Source: Hydrangea macrophylla (taxonomy: Eukaryota > Streptophyta > Magnoliopsida > Cornales > Hydrangeaceae). From it: a stretch of 64,000 nt of DNA. The notes under the pieces are model-generated. The model ran no database searches. It worked only from the letters and a program-made list of their open reading frames with translations, and was not told the origin of the DNA. Made by a program: the position numbers and the translations under genes. The DNA lies in contig CM066997.1 of assembly GCA_033977485.1 (NCBI GenBank), forward strand, positions 80,260,634 to 80,324,633, given 5' to 3'. The number at the start of each line of letters is the position of its first letter. Positions within the stretch are counted from its first letter, which is position 1. Below, piece after piece: positions 46,501-57,564 of the stretch.

Positions 46501-47084
46501 CAAAAGTGCCATCATACTATTTCCCGACCAACCAAATTGCTTCTTAATGTTGTGCAGTTCCACTATAGCAGAAAGAGTTGTATTAGGACCCTCACATGAA
46601 GGGTACAATTTCTCAGTTGATAATCCTTTATCTTCATTGTATTTCTCATTACCCCCATATACGGTTCTTCTGAAACTCCAGTATGACCACTGTCATCTAC
46701 ATGAGTTTCTTCATGCATTCTGTAAGAAGCGTCAACAAGATTCTCCATCCCAAGCCCTCCAACCTCGATGTTTTCTTTTTCAATGTTTTCTCCATGAACC
46801 TCTTCTACTGGTGGTTGATCTATCAAATTCATAGATGGTTTTTCACCATGGAAAGCCCATAAAGAATATGTCCTATCTATGCCCCTCCTAACGAGATGAT
46901 TTCTGACATCTAATGGTATGTGTCGATTTCTATTTCGACACTTTACACACGGACAAGATAATGTTGACAACTGTCCAACATTATTTGTAATCGCAAATTC
47001 AAGAAACTCGTCAACCCCCTTTGTATATACTGGACCAACTCTATTGCTTTCATTCATCCACTCTTTGTTAATGGGTCATGACAT
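43512..47084 (-). pseudogene. CACTA transposase, tnp2 type (TNPD-like), broken
   Basis: The likely start is the ATG at 47084, with TGA as codon 3. Order on the minus strand: transposase-associated N-terminal zinc domain (CPCVKCRNRNRH, HLVRRGIDRTY..WAFHGE, 46870-47050); QFGWSGNSMMALL and PHMKCMMKDLG (46380-46570); a CPQCGEPRYA finger (about 46330); tnp2 core with TDGFNPHG (about 46050), YNLPPSLCMKREFQML, GQDIDVFLQPL, DFPAYGNLSG and CPVCGDD (45690-45990); MNHPFRN...VRHVLDVMHTEKNV (45330-45640); DUF4218-type KSHDYHVI...FPPSFFDISIHLMVHLADE (44767-45090); and DUF4216-type GVIKQIIELDYT...FYCDWVAVED...ASEASQVFY (43512-44141). Several stops and frame changes interrupt it; introns may explain some gaps. 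The protein cuts and joins CACTA ends. Confidence 0.88.
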
Positions 47085-47689
47085 TCTGCAATTCAACATG
47101 AACTAGGTGAGAGGTCGTTAGGGTTAGGTTTCTGTTTGTTTTTCTTTTCCTTTTGATTTTTTCTGTGGAGGTTGTGAACTAGACGCGGTTTTAAACAAAG
47201 AGAAAGGGGAAAGGAAAATAATTAAAAATGTCCCCTTTAAAATGGTCTAATAACCCAAAAAAAAAAAGGGACAAGGGGAGAGGGAAAGGGCACCTGTAAA
47301 CAAAGAGAATCCCGACAAGGGATACAATCAATATGCAATCAACAATGTAAATAAAATGGGGTCCACAGGGGGAACACCCAGCAATTGTGAGAAGGGACTG
47401 CCCCCTTCCCACTCATCGTCCCAATTAGGGCACACACATTGCGACAAGTCACGGGGGACTTGCCGCGTGTTCAGAAACAATGTACATAAATTCAAAAGTA
47501 GTATGTGTGATAGATAGCCTCACTATCCTAAGACTCTATTTTCTAAAAGCAATGAAAACAAACAAAAAATAGCTAGGGAAAAGCCAAACCTTTGAGTGTG
47601 AAATGCCAAGCAATTCCTTGCAAATAGTAGCAAGCAAAACAGACGGGATGGAGGGGGCTCAAATCCACAAATCCTGTTGGAAAATCATA

Positions 47690-47731
47690 TATAAGTGTAG
47701 AAAGAACAGGCTACCCCTTAACCAATAGAGA

Positions 47732-47780
<49 letters not shown>

Positions 47781-47818
47781 AATATGTATAAAGAACGGGT
47801 TACCCCTTAACCAATAGA

Positions 47819-47861
<43 letters not shown>

Positions 47862-47945
47862 TATGTATAAAGATGGGCTACCCCCGTAACCAATAGAGAG
47901 AGAAAGGTAGTTTATATGTATATAAGATGGGCTACCCCTTAACCA

Positions 47946-47977
<32 letters not shown>

Positions 47978-48160
47978 TATAAAGAATGGGCTACCCCGTA
48001 ACCAATAGAGAGAGAGAGAGAGAGAGATAGTTTATATGTATATAAGACGGGCTACCCCTTAACCAATAGAGGGAGAGAGAGAGAGAGAGAGAGAATATGT
48101 ATAAAGAATGGGCTACCCTCGTAACCAATAGAGAGAGAGAGAGAGAGAAAAACAAAAAGA
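47690..48160. repeat. Minisatellite of seven units with GA tracts
   Basis: Seven units of about 50-105 bp, each made of TATAAAGA-GGGCTACCCC-TTAACCAATAGAG followed by a (GA)n tract of varying length. Variation in unit size is mainly in the GA tract. It lies in the CACTA element between the tnp2 start and the captured gene fragment. Reading frames here are artefacts of the CT strand. Confidence 0.88.
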
Positions 48161-48523
48161 GGGTAGAGCTGGAAACTAGAACATGATAGGAGTGAGAGTT
48201 ATTTGCTATAGACATTGAGCACAGTCAACCCCCAACTCACGTCCTTATATGCACAGTCTCCAACTTAAAAGCAGAAGCAAGAATGATTCATTTTATTGAA
48301 AAAGTACAAATTGTATTAGAACTTATATTTAATTAAGTTGAAAAAGAAGAGGATAAAGTAGTTACAATCGCTGATCATTCCAAACACACTAACGTTTTAA
48401 GGTTTTTCTAATTCCAACTGTGATAATAATTACCAATCTTATTTACTTTTTACACCCATTGTAAATGCTTACGATCAATCCTTTCTTTCATTTTCATTTG
48501 ACTTTTTCCCATTTTGCTTGTAA

Positions 48524-49378
48524 GTGTTTTCAGTTGATGTTAAGCAATTGAAGAAATGGGTACGATCTGAAGTTGAAAAGTACACTGCTTTAATTCAGCA
48601 GAGGCATCACCTGGAAATTGATGCTTTTACAGAGCAACTGAGGCTTAAAGACGAGAAATTAGAAGATCTCTGGTGGCGTTCGCTTAGTATGGAGCTAGAA
48701 TCAAAGAGACTTCAGTCCCATATTGAAGGACTCAACCATGAATTTTCACAACTTAGACAAGAGAACATGAAACTTGAAGCTTTGTTATTGGATCGAGAAG
48801 CAGAGTTAATTTCATTGAAAGAAAAGTTTGAATTGTAATTCGATTCCCTGAACTGTAAAAAGAGTGATTTGGATTCAACCCATGATACTTTTTGGTCCAA
48901 AGTCAAGATGATAAAGAGAAAACCCAGGGAGAAAGAACATGAAACAAATTGTAGTTCAGTGGAGGAGACTGAGAGAGAAGTTGAAACCCAAATAATGAAC
49001 AAGTCAAAAGATATTATTCTAACTGTCCAGTCTCCAGGAAATGACTTTGAAGAAGAGAAAAATATTCAAGAAGAACATGCTGGAAATGAGAGAGAAATTG
49101 ATGAAAAGTCGGAATCAGGTAGTCAATGCTTGAGCAAGAAATCTACTACTCCATGGAAGATGGATCTTCATGCTCTTGGAGTTTCTTACAAGATCAAGAG
49201 GCTTAAGCAACAATTTCTCATGCTCGAACGGCTGATTGGAAAGCAAGAAAATTGTGAAGTTAGGACATGCAACGATGAAATGCAGTTTGGAATAAAGGGA
49301 TTCCATGTACTAATGTCATTGCTGAATAAACAAGTTGGTAGGTACCAGTCCCTCCAAGGAAAGATTGATGACTAATGT
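48524..49378 (+). pseudogene. Captured fragment of a host coiled-coil protein gene
   Basis: One frame of about 280 codons broken by a single TAA at 48836. Preceded by an acceptor-like TGCTTGTAAGTGTTTTCAG, so the fragment seems to begin at an exon border. The first part (KKWVRSEVEKYTALIQQ...LRLKDEKLEDLWW...MELESKRLQSHIEGLNHE...LDREAELISLKEKFE) is a long heptad-rich coiled coil. The second has an acidic middle and a C-terminal KMDLHALGVSYKIKRLKQQF...GFHVLMSLLNKQVGRYQSLQ. This resembles plant USO1/myosin-tail-like coiled-coil proteins as I remember them; the family name is tentative. Codon use and length are far better than other frames here. It is opposite to the transposase genes, as expected for captured DNA. 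Confidence 0.75.
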
Positions 49379-49390
49379 AGCCTATTTCGT

Positions 49391-51099
49391 TAGGGAATTA
49401 TACCATGTATCCATAGATGGGCAGTTTAATTTTATGCTAAATATGACCCTTCAATCATTCAATGGTAAGGTACCAACTCTCTCATATTATTTGACATTTT
49501 TATCCCTAATGTCTATTGGTCCATGCAGAGTCACACGAGTAATTACATGGTCACTACCCACTTCCTTAACAAAATTTACTAACACCACAAAAAATTTACA
49601 CTTTGCCGCATGACAATCCCATACTGGTGTTAGTAGATTTTGTTAGGGAAGTAGGTGTGACCATAGCATTACTCATAGACACACTTGTACACGTGAACCA
49701 ATTACACTTTAAAACAGTAGAAGCGAAAATAAAAAACTAAAAAATCACTTTTTTTGCTCTCTTTTTTGGTTCAATTTTTTTGTCGTTTAAAAAAAGAGGA
49801 AAAAAAGGGGGGGGGGGGGGCGGGGGGAGTGATTAACAAACACATCTTCGGTTTTCGTTTTTAAAAAAATATAAATTTTTTTTATTAAATTAAAAACAAT
49901 AACCACGTAAGTTTTCAAAAACATAAAAACAGAAATAGAAAATCAAAAACCTAAACATTACTAAAGTAGCCCTAAAATTCTAGATTGTGGTCATTTTCCT
50001 AAAAATACTGCGCATTTTCCCAGGAGAAGATATGACTAGAGGATGTTAATGGAGTTTGAAACCCGATACACATACCATGTAATGAGTTCTTATAAAACAA
50101 GGTGATTAATAATGTATTGGATCAATAAGAAAAGTGCCAACACCTAATCACATACATAATAGATAAAAACTGAAACTCATACATCTAACCATGCCTAATG
50201 CCCCCAATATGACTTTGTTCAAGTCATATAGCTACTAACAACCATGAAAAATTATGTCCCAAAAATTATGTGAATGGATGTGTCTCAATCTTTACTCCTT
50301 TTATATTATTTCACTGTAGAAAAGAGCTCCCTTTTTTTTTCTCATTTCAAAAAGAGTATTTTCTTTTTCTATTCTTTTGACACAGATGTTGAAAAAGAAA
50401 ATCTAGAAGTCAAAGCCTCAAAAGAAACTATCATGCGAGACACCTTGTTTACATTTTCTCTCAAAATTAACAAACAACCCATCTTTCCCATCTTTTCCAT
50501 CCCTATCATCTATCAAAGCTTCCAAATGAAGTCTTTACACCCAATATTTGAAAGTTAAAAGCACCATCCAAAAGACTTTTTGTCCTCTCTTGCCTTCCCT
50601 CTCCAATCTTTTTTTTTTCAAAACAACCCCCACAACAACTTCAACAACAAAAAAAAAAAAAAAAAACATCAGAAATTACTTCTCTCTTCATTTCATCATA
50701 TTTTAATTTCAAAACACCGCATCTCAAAAACCCAAAACAGAACAAAACAAAAACAAGAAAAACACAAGAAAAGATGACAGACAATTAGCTCTGATGATGA
50801 TACAAAAGGGGAAATTAAAGAACTACAGTAATTAATTAAGAGAGAGAGAGTAATTAACAATTACTACTAATACAGTAGTACATGTATTAAAGTTAGAACA
50901 ACAAATTAACGAGTATGAGAAAACAGAGTAGAGTACATATATTTTCTTTGTTCAACAGCAGTTAGAGAACAGTGTTTCCCAAATCAAAACCAGTTGCACA
51001 GTTCAAAACCAACCCACTTGAGTATATAGGTTAGTACATATGCGTGTTTTAGGCTAAGTATAGTGAGAGTAAGTTGCACACCCGAACATATTGCAAATG
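49391..51099. other. 1.7-kb segment between 22-bp direct repeats
   Basis: The 22 bases at 49369-49390 (TGACTAATGTAGCC...) recur exactly at 51100-51121. The segment between is AT-rich, with a G-run at 49807-49826 and no clear gene. It contains an inverted repeat (49538-49673). It could be an insertion with a long target duplication, or filler copied during rearrangement of the captured fragment. Confidence 0.5.
49538..49673. repeat. Inverted repeat (hairpin), about 50-bp arms
   Basis: Arm 49538-49587 (AGTAATTACATGGTCACTA... to AACACCA) pairs with 49625-49673 (TGGTGTTAGTAGATTTTGTT... to GCATTACT) with few mismatches, around a loop of 37 bases. It may be a tiny MITE. Confidence 0.65.
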
Positions 51100-51121
51100 T
51101 GACTAATGTAGCCTATTTCGT

Positions 51122-51624
51122 GGTGAAACCTTGCCATCACCTGCAGTGGCTGTAGGCTATAAGGTGAACCACGTAAATTGTTGTGTCCTCGTGAGTTTGT
51201 TTCATTTCTTGCTTGATTTCTCTGTGGTTTACTGCCATTTTGAGTTCTATCACAGACTTTATTGCAACAGAGACAAACGTGGACGAAACCTAAGTTCCTT
51301 TAGAAAATAAAATTTCTTCCAAATCCGTAGGACACTTTCTAATTAGTCTGAGAGTTCTCATCTGCCTCGTATTCTTTTATCGATGAATTTTCAACACGAG
51401 GATAATCTGGATGTGAGCCATGGAGGGTCAAGTATCGCCAAGACAAAGGAGGAAACTAAAATACTACAACAGTTTCTCGAGGAAACGTTTCAGCTGCAGA
51501 GATAACTCCGAGACACATACACAGTCGCAATACACACACACAATCGCAACACACATAAAACTGAGCAAAAGAAGATGAACCAGTTGCATCGTTTTCAGAT
51601 CTGGTGTGTGTATATGTGTGTGTA

Positions 51625-51655
<31 letters not shown>

Positions 51656-51845
51656 CGACTAACCCACGGTGGAGTGGTGGCGGCGGGTGAACCACGGTGG
51701 AGTAGTAGCAACGGGAAGACGATGGTTGGTGGTGGCGACAGGAGGACCTCAGTGGAGTGGCGGCGGCGAGAGGACCTCGGTGGAACGACGGCGGCGGGAG
51801 CACCTCCGTGGAGCAGCGACAGTGGTGTAGTGCTCACAGATCCCC

Positions 51846-51877
<32 letters not shown>

Positions 51878-51960
51878 CACAGATCCCTTTTGTTTTGCCG
51901 CCCAAGAGCCCCTCTGGTTTTTAGTTTATCTTTTTTCTTTTCTTTAATATTTTCTTTTAA
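51122..51960. other. CACTA interior, GC-richer stretch with microsatellites
   Basis: Holds GT/GA tracts (51600-51655) and a CT tract (51845-51880). Between them (51660-51830) is a G/C-rich stretch built of repeated GGTGGAGTGGTGGCGGCG-like units. Frames on both strands give Ser/Pro/His-rich low-complexity peptides. It looks like a 5'-UTR-type sequence, but no gene can be supported. Confidence 0.4.
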
Positions 51961-51969
51961 ATAATTATT

Positions 51970-52160
51970 TTAGGTAAAACTTTGTAATGGTAATTTACAG
52001 TTAGTATTTATTTTGTTATAGTTAGAAAATTCTAAAATAGCTAGAGTTGAAAATTACTAACGGAATTTATAGATTTCTAACCGAAATTTAGCATTACAAA
52101 TTTGTAACGGTAAATTACCGTTAGGAAACCAAAAACCTCTATGTTAGAAAATTGGCTGAA
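51970..52160. repeat. CACTA right subterminal repeats
   Basis: Degenerate copies of TAACGGTAAATTACCGTTA (best at 52107-52125) and of CTAACGGAAATT. Fewer and more decayed than at the left end. Confidence 0.8.
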
Positions 52161-52234
52161 TGGTGTAGTGTATGTACAAGATTCAAATTGCATCCACAAG
52201 TAATAAAATGATGGTTAATTAATTATGCTACTTT

Positions 52235-52270
52235 TTCATCTTCTCTCTCTCTCTCTCTGTCTCTCTCTCT

Positions 52271-52311
<41 letters not shown>
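52235..52311. repeat. CT microsatellite
   Basis: Nearly uninterrupted (CT)n with a few GT interruptions, between the CACTA element and Copia 3. Confidence 0.9.
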
Positions 52312-52312
<1 letters not shown>

Positions 52313-52349
52313 ATGATTCATATTATCATATCACTAGTTTCAAAAATTT

Positions 52350-52598
52350 TGTTAGAATAATGTTAGAATATTTGTCTACATTCTTGTACCTATTGTATCT
52401 TACTATACTTACTGTCTAGATATATTGTACTACCAGTTGTACTACTAGGCTAGGTACTTTTCTTTCCCTTTTAGGATTCTCTCTTGGCCTATATAAAGGA
52501 TACTCAGTGTAAGGTTTCATCACACCATTCAATACATAATTCATAGTATTGTCTCACTCTCTCTCCCTCTCTCTCCCTCTCTCTTATATATTCTAACA
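52350..52598 (+). repeat. 5' LTR of Copia 3
   Basis: TGTTAGAATAATG... to TATTCTAACA, with TG/CA-type inverted ends (TGTTAGAATA / TATTCTAACA). It differs from the 3' copy mainly in the length of the CT-rich tract near its end. Confidence 0.93.
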
Positions 52599-53004
52599 TG
52601 GTATCAGAGCTATAAGCTCCTAGTGGCCCCTTCCTCCTCCTGGTGACCTCTCAAAAGGAAAGTATGCTTTGTGGTTGCCACAATAGTGTTGGATCCTCCA
52701 CATCAGAAATCCTTCTTGTAGTTACCTCAAGTTCATAATCGTGGGACCTCAGCCCAGTCACCTCTGCTACCCAGCTACCACCATCCACATCTACCCTGCC
52801 CGATGTCCTCCTTCCGATCACCTCGCCACCTCAACTTGGGCTCTACTGCTATCACCGCCTTCGCTGCTCGGTCACCTCCACTGCCGCCAGGTCACCACCA
52901 CCAAGCTGCCTTCATTGCCCAGCTGTCACTTCCTTATCCAGGCTCCTTCCGTCAGATCACCACCCGGCCACTGCCACTAGATCAATTCTACCACTCTCAG
53001 ACTT

Positions 53005-56000
53005 ATGTTACACATCATGGAGCCTCTCACACATCCCTCTTGCAGATACTGTCATAAACCAGGACATATTCTATTGCATTGTCCTATCAGAGTGTGTACT
53101 TTTTGTCACAAGCGTGGACCAGGGCACTATCTTGATGATTGCAATAAGAATACTACCAGATATTCACAGGATAATCGGTCCCGAGTTTATTCATCACCAT
53201 CCACTGCTATTTCTACCAAGGGGTCATCATCTTTTAAGTCATCTACCCTTCATCCATCTCTGTTTCTCTCCTTGCGAACATCATCAATCAAGTTCTGGAT
53301 CATTCTGGTAACACGTCTCCTACTGCACTATCTGTTGCCCCAGGTACATCTTCTTGGTTCTTAGACTCTGGTTGTTGTAACCATATGATCTCTAATCCCA
53401 CTATATTCTCTGCCAAACATTCTACTCTCAATGCGCCATCCATACACACAGCTGATGGTTCCCGTATAAATGTCAGTCATATATGGCAAATCTCCACCAC
53501 TCACACATCTCTCCCTGACACTTATCTCATTCCTAAACTCACTTTAAATCTTATATATGTCGGTCAATTGTGTGAACTCGGACTTACCATCTATTTCTCT
53601 ATTCTGGATGTCTAGTACAAGATCAAAAAATGGGCCAAACTCTTGGGATAGGTCGTAAAATAGGACAATTATTTGAACTTAGCAATCTCCATATTCCATC
53701 TTACTTCATTTCACCAACTCAAACTGCAGCGTCAATATCGTCCACCTTACCTTTTCATCTCTGGCACTCTCGTTTAGGTCATGTTTCGCTAAGTCGATTA
53801 AAATCCTTAGCGTCAAGTGGTCAGTTAGGTTTAATTAAAGTCAAAAATGTTGATTGTTTACCTTGTCAAACTTGCCAAACAACCAACTTTACCATTTAAT
53901 AACAGTAATTTTGTTTCCTCTGCACCTTTTGATCTAATTCACTCTGATGTTTGGGGTTCACTCCAACTGTCACAATAGGAGGATCTAGATATTATGTAAT
54001 CTTTGTCGATGATTTTTCATGATTCACTTGGCTATATCTAATGAAAAATTGATCTGAATGACCCCAGATTTACTTTGATTTTGCTAACATGATCAAAACT
54101 CAATTGTCTTGAAATATCAAAGTGATTCGAGCTGATAATGCCTAAGAATACAAAGAAAAAGGTGTTCTAAATTTTCTTCGCCAGCATGGTACTCTTTCCC
54201 ATCATTCTTGTCCAGGCACCTCCCAACAAAATGAGAGAGCCGAGCATAAACACTGACATATTCTTAATATTGTTCGAGCTCTTCTTACATCTGCTTCATG
54301 TCCTGAACAATTTTGGGGAGAGGCTACCCTCACTACCATTTACACTGTGAACCATGTCCCTTCTCCCACTACTGAAAATCAGTCACCGTATGAGCGTCTA
54401 TATAACCATCCTCTTGACTATAGTACCCTTAAAGTCTTTAGGTATGTCTGCTTTGTCTTACTATAGCCACATGAGCACAAAAAACTAGAATCTCGAGCTC
54501 GCTTATGTTGTTTCTTGGGGTATGGTATTGAACACAAAGGCTACCGCTATTGGGCCCCTTACTCTAAACGTCTTCGTATGTCTCGTCTTGTTGTCTTCTA
54601 GGAACATAAAATGTTCTCATCCATGTCCCAGTTTCATCTATCTCCTGCCAGTACTCCTTTCTACTTTACTAACCCCTCAGTAGATCTATTTCCTGACACC
54701 CCTAATATAAGTTCTCACTCTGAATCAGCATCTTTGCCTGCCCCTCTACCCACATCCATATCTACAGACTCTTCATCTAATTTGTCCACCACAGTCTCTA
54801 TTGAACTGCCTGCACCATCTGATGGGTCTGCATCGGACCCTAACCCTCTTCCTAGATGTAGCGACTGAGTAAAAACTCCTCCAATTCTTCTACGGGATTA
54901 CCATTTTTTTTCTACAACTCTCTCTTATCATGAGCCTCAATCTTACCGTGAAGCCAATTCTAATCCTCTTTAGTAGAAAGTAATGGATGATAAATTGCGG
55001 GCACTTGAACAAAATCATACATGGGATTTGGTGGACTTGCCAAGTGGCAAAAATGCTATGGGATGCAAGTGGGTTTACAAGATCAAAACTCACTCAGATG
55101 GATCCATTGATCGCTATAAAGCTCGCTTAGTAGCCAAGGGCTTTACCCAGGAGTATGGGATTGATTATGAGGAAACATTTTCCCCAGTTGCCCGTCTCAC
55201 CTCTGTTCGCAGCCTCATTGCAGTTATTGCAGTTTGCCGTTGGGACTTATTCCAAATGGATGTCAAAAATGCCTTTCTTAATGGTGACCTCACTGAAGAA
55301 GTTTATATGCGTCCTCCTCCTGGTTATCATCATCATCCTTATCAAGTTTGCAAGCTCCACTGAGCTCTATATGGTCTCAAGCAAGCTCCTCGGGCTTGGT
55401 TTGCAAAGTTCAGCACCATTGTTGAGCACTTTGGGTTCACAGGCAGCTTATATGATTCAGCATTTTTCATCCACAAAACTGACTGGGGCATTATTCTACT
55501 TCTCCTCTATGTGGATGATATGATTATCACGGGAGATGATACATCTAGAATCTTGGATCTCAAAACCCATCTCAGCCAACATGTTGAAATGAAAGATCTC
55601 GGAAAACTTAACTATTTTCTGGGCCTTAAGATCACTTCCAGTTCCGAAGGATATTATCTCTCTCAAGCCAAGTATGCCTCATACTTACTTGAACGGGCGA
55701 GAATTATAGACAGCAAGACTAGTACCACTCTTCTTGAGCCTAATTGTAGGCTCACTCGTATGGATGGTATACCCTTGGATGATCCTACTCTATATCGTCA
55801 GCTTGTTAGGAGTCTCGTTTATCTGACAGTTACAAGACATGATATCTCCTATGATATCCATATTGTAAGCCAATTTCTATCTGCTCCTCATTCTCCTCAT
55901 TATGCAGCAATTCTTCGCATTCTCAGGAATATCAAAGGGACCTTATTTCATGACCTCCACTTCTCTACTCACTCCTCTTTTGAGTTACATGCCTACCCAG

Positions 56001-56468
56001 ATGCAGACTGGGCAGGAGATCCTACTGATCGTCGTTCCACCATTGTGTATTGTGTATTGCTTCTTCTTGGGTGACTTTCTCATCTCCTGGCGTAGTAAGA
56101 AGCAAACTGTTGTTGCCTGATCTAGTATAGAAGCTGAATATCGTGCCCTTACTGATACTACTCAGGAACTTCTCTGGCTATGTTGGTTACTTGAGGACAT
56201 GGGGGTCAATCATCCAACTGCTATAACCATCAGCTGTGACAACCAAAGTGCCATTCAGATTACTCACAATGATGTCTTCCATGAACGTACAAAACACATT
56301 GAGATTGACTGTCATTTGGTTCGTCATCATCTTTCTTGTGGTACCATTCGACTTAACTTAGTCTCCTCCATCGATCAGACTGCTGATGTATTCACCAAAG
56401 CTCATCCACCGGGATGTCTTCAGGATTTATTTTCCAAACTCAAGTTGGTTTCCATTCTACCACCTTGA
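53005..56468 (+). pseudogene. Copia 3 pol with gag remnant, broken
   Basis: Begins with two zinc knuckles, CRYCHKPGHILLHC and CTFCHKRGPGHYLDDC (the second has one extra residue). The protease box reads FLDSGCCNHM (about 53360), one frame off. GAG-pre-integrase LWHSRLGHVSLSRLKSL follows at 53758. The integrase (53930-54600) has many stops and its NGVAE-type region reads QNERAEHKH. A Ser/Thr/Pro-rich linker leads to RT, with [13 protein letters not shown] (55067) and an intact YVDDMIITGDD (about 55508). RNase H has YPDADWAGDPTDR (about 55998), then TKHIEIDCHLVRHHL (56291). Frame changes occur near 53380, 53600 and 56070. RT is the best preserved part. Confidence 0.92.
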
Positions 56469-56481
56469 GTTTGAGGGGGGC

Positions 56482-56720
56482 TATTAGAATAATGTTAGAA
56501 TATTTGTCTACATTCTTGTGCTTATTGTATCTTACTATACTTACTGTCTAGATACATTGTACTACCAGTTGTACTACTAGCCTAGGTACTTTTCTTTCCC
56601 TTATAGGATTCTCTTGTGGCCTATATAAAGACTACTCATTGTAAGGTTTTATCACACCATTCAATACATAACTCATAGTATTGTCTCACTCACTCTGCCT
56701 CTCTCTTATATATTCTAACA
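56482..56720 (+). repeat. 3' LTR of Copia 3
   Basis: Starts TATTAGAATAATG (TG changed to TA) and ends TATTCTAACA. Partner of 52350-52598. Confidence 0.93.
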
Positions 56721-56725
56721 ATTTT

Positions 56726-57270
56726 CATCAAAGAATGGTGCTTGGCTTATGTATCCTGCATTCATAGAATAAAAGAAGATGAAAAGCAGCTAGGAGTAGT
56801 AAAATGGTGAAACACTAGGAATGAAAGCAGAGAAAAGAGGGAACAATATTTTATTTCATAAATTAGCAAGCAACTAAGTCTTGAATTCAAATTATTGTTT
56901 GATAAACTACTTATTATGGCTTAGATCAACTCTTTTATGCCCCTTGTGAATCGTTCAGATAACATTTTCTATACTACCTCATAAAGAAAGTGCCTTGTTC
57001 AACAATTCCACACAAACAAACATGAGCGGGTTTGATTTCTTTCTAGGATTTAGACATAGAGATTGATACGCTAATGGAATTATTAATTTTTTTTTTTTTT
57101 TAGTCTCTTCTGATCTGAAAACTTTCAAATTCTGAAATGTGAAAGTGATGTTTGTGTACGGAAGGAGGCAGTAAACTGGTTTGAAGAATTTCAATTGTGT
57201 GTGGACAACTTGAGGTTTATTTGGGCCAGTTCATGATGGGGCAAGTAGATAAGACTGCCTCGGCCCATGG
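56726..57270. other. No gene seen
   Basis: AT-rich sequence without element ends or coding signal. Confidence 0.4.
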
Positions 57271-57271
57271 T

Positions 57272-57560
57272 AGGTTTAATCTTGGTAACTTTGTAGTTTA
57301 TGATTTTTTGTTTTTTGTTTTGATTTTTCTGAAAATGAAAATTGAAATTCGGTAATTGTTTTTGTTTTTTTGTTTTGAAAACGAAACCGGAAAGGTGTTT
57401 CGTTCATCCTTCTCATTTTTTTTAAAGGACAACATAATTGGGCATTGAAAACGAAAACCAAAAAAAATGGTTTTTAGCTAGTTTTTAGTTTCCGTTTCTA
57501 TGAAACCAAATCCAAAACTTAGATTATTGAAAATTGAAAACTGGAACGTTACCAAAATGA
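57272..57560. mobile_element. Probable decayed foldback MITE
   Basis: GGTAACTTTGTAGTTTATG at the left and, inverted, GGTAACGTTCCAGTTTTCA at the right, with T-rich and A-rich halves (TTTTGTTTTGATTTTTC; GAAAACGAAAACC). The ends resemble the 132-bp palindrome at 21069 (GATAACGTTGTGG). Boundaries uncertain. Confidence 0.4.
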
Positions 57561-57564
57561 TGCT

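Larger units (their letters stand above)
40901..52170 (-). mobile_element. CACTA (En/Spm) element with captured host sequence
   Basis: The right end, read inward, is CACTACACCA. The left end reads TATTACACCA, the same with two C-to-T changes. Both ends carry subterminal TAACGGTAAATTACCGTTA repeats. Flanking triplets TAG (40898-40900) and TAT (52171-52173) are a nearly matching 3-bp duplication. Two transposase genes lie on the minus strand (tnp2-type 43512-47084; Transposase_24-type 41685-43327), in the usual En/Spm order. The other half holds a GA minisatellite, a plus-strand gene fragment and unassigned DNA. All coding is broken, so it could move only in trans. Confidence 0.9.
52350..56720 (+). 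mobile_element. Copia retrotransposon 3, gag-deleted
   Basis: 5' LTR 52350-52598 and 3' LTR 56482-56720 (about 240-249 bp). The PBS TGGTATCAGAGC directly follows the 5' LTR (52599-52610). The purine tract TTGAGGGGGGC precedes the 3' LTR. The flanking repeat is ATTTT (52346-52350 and 56721-56725, overlapping the first LTR base by one). Only about 440 bp separate the PBS from the zinc knuckle, so most of gag is gone. A TATA box in each LTR (TATATAAA, 52490-52497 and its partner near 56623) marks the likely promoter. Confidence 0.93.

Noticed and set aside
47991..48215. Leu/Ser-rich 74-codon frame
   Set aside because: It is the CT strand of the GA minisatellite.
50274..50777. Frames of 94 and 65 codons in the CACTA interior
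   Set aside because: Phe/Lys/Asn-rich, homopolymer-driven, no domain or splice support.
51456..51964. Ser/Pro/His-rich frames on both strands
   Set aside because: Low-complexity translation of microsatellites and a GGTGG-type repeat; both strands are open, a sign of composition rather than coding.
54890..55093. Minus-strand 67-codon frame in Copia 3
   Set aside because: It is a shadow of the RT coding strand.
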